Translations under genes and position numbers: made by a program
From: Nephrocerus scutellatus
Taxonomy: Eukaryota > Arthropoda > Insecta > Diptera > Pipunculidae
Direction of reading: 5' to 3'
NCBI GenBank assembly: GCA_947095585.1
Contig: OX352761.1
Coordinates: 113,881,890-113,945,889 of the forward strand
DNA length: 64,000 nucleotides
Part shown: positions 45,043 through 57,000 of the stretch, piece after piece
How positions within the stretch are numbered: the first letter of the stretch is position 1
How the letters are laid out: every line of letters starts with the position of its first letter
The notes under the pieces: model-generated
What the model was told of the DNA's origin: nothing
Seen by the model: only the letters and a program-made list of their open reading frames with translations
Databases searched by the model: none

Positions 45043-48000
45043 GTAAGTATTGTAAATGCAAATGTAAATACAACAAAAAAACCATTCTTATGATAAGAGT
45101 GTATAGTTACTTAAAAATTATTGACTAACGAGAATGCTTTAATATTTTCCTTTACAAAAGTTATAGTTTACTGAAGATAATACTCCAAATAAATTGAACT
45201 TAATAAAATTACTTTTTAGATGAAGTATGTATACTCGTACTTTGTTTTGCATTTCCATAACAAAGAGCAAACTAACCAAGATTTAAAAATAATAATTTTC
45301 ATTCATGGTTGTTATTCGCCAAACTTCCAATTAATTAATGTAATAATGTTGCAGATACATAAATTACAAAAAATCATATTGATAAATTATTCATATTGTC
45401 ACTATTTAAATTTTAATGATATTTCTTTATATATTTTCTTACATTTATAACATTTTCTTGAATAATGGAAGAAATGGCAAAAGACTGATAAACATTTTAT
45501 ATGCAAAACATAATTTTAGATTTAACACGCGTACGCGTACGCGTATAGAACATTTACTAACTTAGGACCTTTCACCCCTATTGACGCATAGGACGAACAC
45601 CACATCGCGATCGTATTCTTGCAACCTTGTTTAACCTTCAACTTATTCACACTTGACTGCATTTTTCTCTATTGTTCTGTGCCATTTTTTTCGTTTGATT
45701 GTGATGTCGTCTATAGCTTCCTGATGCTTAAACAAAGCTTATTTACTACTGCCGTCTTTTAATCGATTTTTAGTCAACACAAGGATTTCTTTTAATGGAG
45801 GGCAAAGTTGATGGTTTTTTCAAGTATTTGTATTCGCAATTTACAAGGTTATGAGGCAATCAATCAATAGAGTTATTTGTAAGTAACGAAAAGTAATAGG
45901 GATTGATTGCTTCATTCCTCTGCTCTGAAACAAAAATAAAAACTTCTAACTCACTATTTAGTCAATTTTTTTAAAACAATTTACTTAAGGCTCACGCATA
46001 TGTAACTTTGCTTAGAAAAGACAAACTCACTCAGCTCAAGATTTTAAATCATCGATCTAACACCCTTGACTTGTTTCTTACCTCCCCTCCTAATTAATAC
46101 TCGTACACCGTCAGTGTATCATCACCTCTACACTATTCCAACAATTGTATAGTATTATGTGTAGTATCCTCGTTGTCGAACCACGCACTTAAAGAGAAAA
46201 TTCCAAAAAGAAAATTATGGCTTCAAGAGAAAGTCAACTGGAATGACCTCAATAACTCCTTTAAAGTAAAAACTGGTCACTTCTTTTATAGAATAAAAAT
46301 AATAATAGTGGTGTGGATGCGACTTTTGATACGATCACAAACATAATTCACGACGGTGTGAGACAATTTATCCCTTCCAGGACTAAATGTGCCGAACCGG
46401 TATAAGATGGATGGCCCTATTTAAGCTGGAAAGAGGCTAAGAAGGAAATCTTTCGGTTTGGTCGGAGTGTATGCTAGGGTTTTTGGACGGAGTTTTGTGG
46501 GGAGGCGATATTTTAGTTTAAGTACAGACTGAATATTAAATATTTAATTTAACAAATTTTTTGAATCAAATCAAATATCTAACTTATTGGTAATTTCATT
46601 ACAACTATTAACACATTTTGAAATTGGTGAGTTTTGGCCATAATTTGTGTGATAGATGGTGCATTGAACGTTAGATTTATTCATAGTATACGGTTAGAAG
46701 CATGCAATTAAACTTGACTTAATATTTCAAAGGCAATTCTATGACCAGATAGCAGATTTCGAAGAAACATTATATTATAGTATATTACATAACGAGCGAG
46801 GAAATTGGAGATTATGATGATGCCGATGAGCACTTTTCTGCGAGTAATGTACGCTATTTTTCACACGTTTTTCTGCTAAATCGGTTATGCGCAATGCAAA
46901 ATTACTCTCGGAATGTGTGTTTGCTGTGACTGCAGTTAATAACAAAAGTATTTTATATGTTAACTCACTAGTATGTATAACGGCTACTTTCGAAGCTAGG
47001 TTATAGTGTATAAAACAGTCACTTTCGTCTATGGGCGTGTGAAAAAATATTTTCTTATTGTTTCTAGTTTTTCCAAGGTAATAAATTAACATCTTGCTGA
47101 GTAGTTAGGCACATCGTTTTGATAATTTATTTTTCTAAAAGCATATTTTGAAAATAATTTTTTCTGCACTCTTTCTCGAAAACTAATACTGCGGGATGCG
47201 TGATTTGGCTGATATTACAATTTTACATTTCCGTCAAACCCACGGAAGGGGGGTGTACTATACCCTATAATCATGAAATACGTCAAAACTTACTTCACAG
47301 CATTTTAGTAATTTTTTAGCTAGTACTTCTTCTAAGAAAAAAGTCCTAAACGAAGTTTCTACCATAAGTATTAACAGAGCAATTTCCGTTAAAATGGGTC
47401 AGTGTACACCAAAGTAAGCTTTTTCTTAAATCCCCTATAAATGATGTCAACATTGGAGATAGACCCTTAAACTTATTAGATTAAATTTATCAGGATGAAA
47501 ATAAAGTTTATTTTATTCACACCAATGCAACTTCTATTTTTGATTGAACAATCAAACAATCTACGAGTATGTAGAATTCCACTTTACAAAATACTGTTAA
47601 ATCATCAGTAAACCCCTCAAACTACCCGAAGACCAAACCCAAGACAGACCAACTACAAAAAGCCCCCGCAATGACCCCTCTCCACACTTGATGATACAGC
47701 ACGCAAAGTACTTAACGCCTCTTAATAAAACATTCCCAGGCGAGGCAGTGGCTGACTTCAAACTGTGCGTTATGCTCCCAAGCTATTTGATTCCGTCGAC
47801 CCCCCGTATTTTTCATTTGTTTGTTAGCATCAACGAACGATATTGTGTGAAGATTAGTCCCTTCACCTTTACGATCATAGATCGAAGGAGATTTTTTTTC
47901 GAAAGTAGTTGAAGTGAAGAAATTTGTTTAGGTGTAGTTGAGTTGTTGTTGCGAAACTCTCTTGTGTGTGTCAAAAAAAAGATACGTCAATTACCTGAAA

Positions 48001-51000
48001 TTATAATAATATACTTTTATATACATACATGCGTATGTACATAGATTCTTTCTCGTTTTTACTTCTAGTCTTTTACTACCATACCACTATCATAAATTAC
48101 GCGTACGAAACTAAAACTTGTTGAACACGATCGCTACATACTGTGCTGTTACGTTCGTCACAGATCACGGTCGGTCAGCTCAGATGATGCAATAACACAG
48201 AAGTCACGCGATGATTCAATGATTCATTACTGGCCTATTTTTGTTTGCTTATTACTACAAGTATTTACATTCGAGTTCACTGAATCGACTCAACTTTCCG
48301 CGATGTACGCAGACACACTGCGTAAAGGCTAATCAATCTTCGAGTCGACGAGCCCCTTTTTAAAAAGTTTTTATTAACTCGCTTTTCTTTTCTGTTCGGT
48401 ACAAATCTTGTTCTGTTCAGTACAAATTTTTTCGTAACTGATTTTAAACTAACTTCCTGATGAGCTAGAGACTTAAAACTTTAAACATAGCTTAGAACTG
48501 GATGCGATATTAACTCGCTTTCGTGTCTGTCTGTTTGTTAGCACGGAACACTATTACACTATTCGCCCGACCATCTGGTTCTGTTACGGTTGAAAGACTG
48601 TCCTTTGAACCGTAATGTTCAATCAGGATCTAGAAGACTCAAAAAAGAAGAAAATAATTATTTGAATAAAATTAATTGTTTAAGTTACCAGGTTTTTAAA
48701 ACTAACTAAAGCAGTATAAAATAAGATTAAATAAAATGAAAATGGACGCATGTATCAAGGTTTATGTATCAATTATCTATTGCATGCGCCCATAGTTTTT
48801 CATTCTATTACATCTTATTTTATAATTTTTAGTTAGTTTTAAAAACGTCGTACATTAAAAAATTATTTTTATTTAAATAATTATTCTTATATCTATTGTA
48901 ATAAAGAAATATCAATAAAACAACCCATAAAAATTAAATTTTTTCGTAAATTCTCTAATCGGGGATACACAATGTGCAGATTGAATAACATTTTTAAAAT
49001 TTTGTTAAGGAGAAAATCGGGTACATTTTGTAAAAAAATTGTATGGGAGCCCCTGGATCCCGAGGCCCGAGGGGCCACACAATTTTAATAAAAGTGTTTA
49101 ATTAAAAGCTGCCGATGCCATTTATGTAGCTATAACGTGAGTTTTCGTACTATAGACTGACGAGTAGGTACAAGAGTGCAAGAGAGACTTATATCTCTAA
49201 TTATAATAGTCAAAATTAATGAAAATTTTGAATGCTAGGTAACTGCCCACTGTACCCAGCTACACATTCAGTACTCATTTGAGTTTCTATAAAATTTAAT
49301 TAAATAGGCAGCGACGAAGCCACTGTAACAATGCCATACAGATACACCGCGGTTCACTAGATTAGAAACATGCAAGTTCGAGAAGTAAATATGATCTTGA
49401 TATGGCAGTGAGAGAAAAAAAAGATGGTGAAAAAAACAGTGGTTCAAGTTGAATGCAATGGTGAATTCCAAAGTTTTAAGAACGGAAAAAGGAAAAATTG
49501 TCCGACTAGCCTCCAGTTCAGCTGTTTCGATAACTAAAACAGAGAAGCAGCAGGTTTTACTGAAAGTAAATCAGTTCGTCGTGTGGTTTGTAGTGCAAAA
49601 AACCTCAAGCGACTAACTGGAAAAAGTAGTCTTTTCTGACATAAAAAAGTTCAACTTAGATGGACCGGATTTACTTCCACAATCTATTAGAAAAGAGAAG
49701 CTATTTTTTAAGCGCCGTCAGAGCAGAGAAGGGGGGTTTGAGCTGCAATATCTTACTATGGCATCAACGACTTAGCGGTAGAAAGCCCAAAAATGACAGG
49801 AAATAGCTACAAAGCGGTATTGAAATAAGCTTTTTCGAAAATCCACGATCTATTTCAATATGACAACGCTCCTATACACACCGCCCGCATTTTTAAATCA
49901 TTTGTTGCCAGTGAAAATGTTGAACTCTTACCATGGCCACCATATTTGCCAAATCTTATCATTATAGAAAATGTCTGGGGCTGGCTCACACGAAAACTAT
50001 ACGATGACAAGGAAGTGTTGATCGAAGCCGTTACACTTGCCTGGAATGAGATTCCACTTGATTACTTGGCCTCATTGTACAACTCCATTAAAGATCGAAT
50101 TTTTGAGGTTATCTTGACGAAAGGTGGTTTACTCATTATTAAAAATTATGTCTGGAGTATGAATTTAAAAAAAAAACCCTTTTCATGAAAAAATAAACAG
50201 AATTTTTTCATTCATTTGTAAGGTACTTCTAATCTTATGAACCGATTTAAATGCATGCCATTCTGACTCATTTGGTCATTCACTGATATACCAAGATAAC
50301 GGTCTGAATATTTCTTAAAATGGTTTTCGTATTAACCCTAAACTACTACTCTTACTTCATCCATCATTAGTTTTTTATTTCCTGCCATATCACTTGAGAT
50401 ATATCAATTTTGTCTCCGAAACTGATGTGTTTCTAATCTAGTGAACTGCAGTTTATGTGGCAACGGACATGAGGAACATTCATTACCATTGATTGCGCGA
50501 TTAAATCAAAATTGTCGGACTAGAAACGTAACAATATGATCAAACTGATAACAGTTTAAAAAATCGTAATCGTGACAGTTTTAACAATGCCATTGTCAGT
50601 AGTGAAACACCTTGTAATTGTGTTGTATATATCGGGGTATCACGTATCACAATGAGAACATGAGGAGAAAAATAGTTGAGACAACTGTTTCTGCGTCAGT
50701 TCAAGTTCAAGCAACATTTTGTACGGCAGCTGGCAAATATCATACAACAACAAACACTTAACGTATAACAAGCATTGCAGCAAATTTACGAGAGTAGTGA
50801 AGCTAAAAAACGGGTTTCTCTCTAGCGATTTAAATGTTTCAGAAAAAAAGAACTTCTGTGTTTATGCGCTTTTTTAATGTTTGATTCTTAAATAGGGAAA
50901 CCGGGAATGCAAAACTGCAGAACCTTAAGGCCTGTTGTGCACTTTAACTAAGCTAAGCGATGTACCGAAGCTTTGCTAAGTTTATTTCGCTAACTTCCTG

Positions 51001-54000
51001 CATTGTACATTTCAGCTAAGAATGATCTCACAATGGAAAAACTTAAAACTTAAGACTTACAAGATTGTATGGATTTACAACATAACGAATTTTTTTTTTT
51101 TGTCAAAACCATACAATCTTGTTTTAAGTATAAGTATTAAGTTTTTTTAACGTTATTATTACTAGCTTACTTAACTACTTAAAATTAGGTAAAAATAAGA
51201 AAAAATACAAAAAAAACCTAAGACTAAAAGAACATTCCCCTAATATATAGCGTTGGTAGCGCCCAGTGCCCACTGCACAGAGCAGAGCACAGAGCGCACA
51301 GATGCATGCAGGAGTTTTTAATTTGACACGTGATGCCTATAATTAGAATGTTCGCTTCTATACATATGCATAAACACTCTGAGGTATTTCCTCTCCAGGA
51401 TGCGGAGTTTTTCCATATATGATGGACTGATGTTGCACCATATAGGACATTCATATGTTAAAATTGGTCTTACGAACGCCTGGTTACACAAAAAAACTTT
51501 ACCTCCCATCTCAAATGGCGTGAATAAATAAAATTTTGGGAGCCATAAAAGCGGCTCTTCCCTTTTTCACAGCGGTATTTAAGTGTTCATTGTAATACAA
51601 AAATGTATCCAAATAAACACCCTAATACCACACCACCCTCTTTGATGAAATTTGAAAACCATTTGCACCAGTTATCTGCAAGGTTTTCCAATTGCGTTAA
51701 AGGTCGTTATTTCCGCGTCTTAGAGAGATGCGAAACAGGGTAAATTCGCATTTTGAATAGCCTATCTTTAGCTTACACGTTTTGCAGTAGTGGTATGGTT
51801 GAACGTTTGTGGGAGCTATGTTAGTTAGTAGGACGAAGACAAATCGAACTGAGTTATTTGGCATCGATAAACATAATAAACATAGCTTAAATAGCTTCTC
51901 TCAAGTATGCAGAGATCAATTAAATCGTTGTATTTTAAAAAAAACATATCTTATGTCACATAGCTTAGCTTAGTTGAAGTGTGCAACAGGCCTAACATTC
52001 GTACCGTCTAGCGTTGACGTGAGCTGAGCCACAGTTTGATTGATCAACTGTTAACAATTTGATGAGTCGTTATGTTTGAGCTCAAAGGGAATAGCGCTGA
52101 CAGAAGCTATTTGCTGAGACATAACAACATCTCCATCCGCTTCCAAGTCCAGCACACTTTTTGTAGCCAAGTGCTTATCGAATATGCAGTTTGTCTTAGT
52201 GACAGATTCAATCCTCATTTGAACAGCAGAAAATCTATGTAATATGAGTGGGCTCGTACGTCACTGATCGAGTAGTGTGTTGTGCTCACTTCAACTTTTT
52301 CGTTGTGTTGCAAACTTTTAAAATAAGTGATCGCTTCCGAAACATTTTGCATTCAGTTGATTTTGAACGTTAGTTACGTTTGCATCGTGTGATCGGGTTT
52401 TTGTGTATTTGTTGTTTACATAATAAATCAATAGAATTATTGTTATAGTTTTGTGCAATCTGTCAAGTGCTTTATTCTGTTTTGTGCAAAATTATAATAT
52501 TTAAAACAGCAGTTGATCAAGTGCTCTTCGGAGAAATGCCACCAACTGGTATTGTTGTTATGGATGGGGATTCAAGCCCTGATTATCACACTAATGTTAA
52601 TGGAACATCTACCAATGAAAATGACGCTGGTCATTCAGGGGAACACTTAAGAGACGAATGTGATTCTTGCATTCGCAAAATGACAAGGTAATATTAGTAC
52701 TGAATGTGAAAAGTAGCTGTATGGAACGAGTAGTTCGAGATAATCAACCAAAATGCACGAAACTAGCTTTGCACTCTATTAATACTAGAGTGTTAGAGGT
52801 CAATATATATCAAGCAAAAACTTGCAATAAGATGATTATTTATATTTATAATTAACTTTCAAATAGTTTTAGATAGTATAACGTACTATTAAAACTATTT
52901 GTAATTTATCTGTTGAACATTATCTAAAAAAATTGTTAAATAACAGAACATTTTATTTATAAAATACATAATTAAGTAGGAGTGCAATGCATTTAAACCC
53001 TGCAATACTAGTGCTATTTAATGTCACGTCAGAACTGGCGCCTAATTTGACAGACCCCCAATTGAAAACTATCTCACTGTAGTACCTAAATAAAAGCGTC
53101 AAACTTCGTTTAAGATAGTTCATATAAAAAATATTTAAGAGAGAAATTTAACTTTATATATGGACTATTTTAAACGCCGAATTTCGACGCTTTTATTAAG
53201 GTACCACAGTCAGATTTTGAAACTGCGGATTTTTTCATTTGTTTCTTAAATATTAAAAAGGGATATAAAAAAAAGGAAAAAATTGTAAAAGTGATCCCGA
53301 TGATCGAATTTTTAAAATTAAACTGTGGATCTGAGAGACTTGGCGCCAGTAATGCTGGGTTAGGAGACAATATTGTTTTTACCTCAATAATCAAATTCTA
53401 TGGGAGAAGCAGTAAGCTTATAGCAAATATAATAAATACCTAGATGTCTTACGTTTATGCAAAGATGCTATGTTCTTAAAATTATTGTCTGCATTTATAA
53501 GCCATCTATTGTCAAGTTATGTAATGTCAAATAATCCTATACACAAACCTACAATTTAAATTCCATATACCCTTCTACGATCTAGTAAATATATTTCATC
53601 AGGACAACTAACACATTTCTTAACTTTAACTTTCCGAGGCTTAAAACACTAACATCTGACTGTATAATATGTGATTGAACCTTTTTAAGTTCTCCTGAAG
53701 ATTTTAGAATATTTCAATATGTTCTTATGATCGACACAGATCACTGGACAATCAGTTAGTCAACGGTTAAATAAGGAACTTGTTGGTTTTTCACGAATTA
53801 ATCTTTTGACCTCCAAGCGTTCATGTAATGCTGATAGAAGCTATAGCGTATTTTGCAGCTTTCCTTATGCTTAATTTTTTCGTTCTTATATCCTGTAAAG
53901 CCTTCAATGTCCGGGCACACATTTTGTTATACAGTAAACTCTATCCGATTACTGAAAATATGCGAGAAAGTGCAAGTCAATTCAGTCATCAAATCTTAAA

Positions 54001-57000
54001 TTTTCAAAATAGTTCCACTAATTTTTTAGACAGAACACTACATAGAATTCATTTCTTCTACACTTCAGACACTTACTAACATGTAATTCTAACCTCAAAC
54101 CTTTAATTTACTTCCAACGCAACTTCGCTTGTGAGTATGTAAGACATAAGGTATTGTGATTTGATAGCTGTTTGAGACATATTTTTTGAAATGTTTTCTT
54201 ATTTCTTTTAAATAAACGGTGTAGTCTATGGACACTAGCGCTGTCCGGATCTACCTTATATATTTTGTTTACCAACATCATCATTTTAAGCTAGCAAAGT
54301 TCTAATTGTGTGCAAAAATATACATGCTCAACACAAATGGTTGCGAGAAGCTAGGCCTTGGACCGCAATGGTCTGTCGCGCCGAATATTATTATTATAAA
54401 GTTCTAACTATCTGCCCGGCTATGTTATGCATACTGATTCAGACATTTTTACTGGTTTGACAAGAAGATTGCTTTGCCCAAAATTAGACAAACAAAAAAT
54501 ACATTTTGGATGAGAGGAATCTAGACAGTCCATCCGGTTAACTGTGCACTGTTCTTCTTCAAGACTGTAGCAACTAGTAAGATAAAAAAAAATCATTAAT
54601 TTCTATAAAATTATTTAAAAATAAAAATAATTTAATCATCTAAGATTTCACGTTGCACTTTATGAAAAAATTGTGTATACTGCGACTCACCAAATATGAA
54701 TGAATAAATATGTTGTTTCGTGCAATCAATTTGATTTGATTTCGAATTGATAACGATATTTTACATACTAAACATTTAATTGGTTTAATTTTATTTAATA
54801 CATGAAATTATCGGCTTTGAATTAGTTATCAAACTAAAGTACGACATATTGCGATTTTAGCAGCACCGTTTTACCAACCCTTAAGATGTTATTTTTACAA
54901 ATAAAAAAAACAGGCCGTAAAATTTTTTCCTGTAAATTCTCTAATCAAAGGTACACATGTGTATAGAATTTGAAGAAAATCGAGTACTTTTTTATAAAAT
55001 TTATATAGATACCGCCCGACCCCAGGGCCCGATCACTTCCAAATTTTTACAAAAAGTTGTTGTTGAGTTGTTTAATTGCCGATGACGAATCTTTAATACG
55101 CGCATGTCGCGGATTGCGCCCGACGGAAGGTTAAGTAATCCTTCATATACTAATTGGCTATGTCCCTGAAAAACAAAATTGGTTCTTAGACTGTGAATTT
55201 TAACAGAGACACAAACTATAACGGGAGCTTTCAACAAAGACACAAACCATAATAAGAGTTAAAAAACATTATTAAATATAATTGAGAAATATTTTAATTG
55301 TAAGACAATTGATCTTAAATTGAATAATACAAACAAGGGACCCATTTATTGGTATAAAGGGCTGGAGCCTTACTAGTTTTCAATAAAAATCATAACGCCA
55401 ACAATAAGCAGTTTAAGTATAAGCCAAGAAAAAAGTTTATTTTTTTTTATTCTAATTAAAATGTTTCGTATATAAGATTTTTATGTTAATTTAATAATTT
55501 ACTAATCTTGTTATGTGTCATTAACAGCTGCTGTATTCGTTATGCCCAAAACATAACAAGTAGTTGTGATTATTAAACATTAAATAAAGCGCCAAAGTAA
55601 ATTCAAATGTAGAGTGTATTTGACATAAATAGGAAACGAGTTTTATCAAATCGTGGGACTTAGTACTATTCTTAATATTTAAACAAGATAATTTATATGT
55701 TTGTATATTTGTGCCGCAGAGTAGTAGCTACTCATAAGAAAGGTCTAAAGTAGCTGCGTGGAGACAGAGGTATCGCAAGTAGTTTTGCGTGTATAATAGA
55801 ATACAGCAATGGAATGTATATGGAAAGGTGATACCCTCTTTGTGAACCGGACATATGATACGTTCATACATTTAACTATCAAAATCATGTATAGCATTAA
55901 ATTTAGTTAGCATGTGTGCAATACCAATTTGCGTCGCTTTTTACCACAATTTGTTGTGTTTGAATTTGTAAATCAAAGTGCAGTTTATGCCGTTAACGAA
56001 AAACATAACAGGACAAAGCAGAGAGTCCTTATGTAAATAAAAACTTCTGCTGTTTATCATACCAAAATTACCCCTTTGGCAAATAAAAATAAAAAGTTAC
56101 CTCATTACGAGTCCTTACCAATGTGCAAAGGGTTATACTACAGGTAAAATGTGCAAACTAATTCTGGGAATACAAACGGTATGGTACCAATGTTTTGCAC
56201 AACAGTGCAACAGCATAACTAACAGCATAACAGTGTGCTATGCTTGACAGACCACAAGTGTAATTACATATGTATGGCATGTAGGCATATTTGTTTGCAA
56301 CAGAAATGCCGTTTCAACAAATAATAATACATACTTTGATGTCACAACTTACTCAGCAGTAGTGCAGGTTATAGGGTTAATATAGCTAATATATTAAAAT
56401 AATATTTAGGTAGATAGTGAGTCAGTGTACTTAGTCAAATTGTTTGCCTGTGCAAATTACTTCGTAATTTATTTTTAATAAAATGTACCAGTTATGTATT
56501 GTTTTCTATTATTATCGCTTGACGTGCCTTGGTATTTGCCCAGTACTTATTTAATAAAGCATAAAATTTATAGCAATAGCACATTCAATTTGCAGGGTAT
56601 AGTTAAGATTTCTCCGTCCTGGTTTATGTTTTTCGTACCATTTGCAAACTATAACCGGCGTTTGCATTCGATTTGGAAGCTTTTTCATCCAAAACCATAA
56701 CTTTCTGTGGGCGATCTCAAGGCATGATTACTGCTCTCAGCACACTGACGATTAGAGCATGTAAAACAATTTCTGAGAGAAGGTTTTTCGATTTCAAGAA
56801 AATAGACAAAAGAGACAACACGTTGAAATGATAACTTTGTAAATTCCCGGTTTCTTCAAATCATATAGAAATGTCTTTGTCATTTTGCCAAATTCAACTG
56901 CAAATTACTATAACAGATTAATTTGTACTAATAACAAAATAAAAATTAAAAATTTATTTACTTATTCTTATAATAATTACAGATATTCCGATGGTACTGT

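Larger units (their letters stand above)
50926..51995. mobile_element. PIF/Harbinger-like non-autonomous element
   Basis: The left end GGCCTGTTGTGCACTTTAAC starts at 50929, and the right end, read inwards from 51992, is GGCCTGTTGCACACTTCAAC. The arms pair over about 35 bp with few mismatches and continue with TAAGCTAAGC. Flanks are TAA (50926-50928) and TAA (51993-51995). A 3-bp TWA target duplication and GGCC-rich ends are typical of Harbinger elements. The inside has an R4 palindrome and a jockey-like LINE fragment but no transposase. Confidence 0.65.

Noticed and set aside
46775..47092. 105-codon minus-strand frame with a real ATG
   Set aside because: No recognisable domain, AT-rich intron context and codon use like the surroundings.
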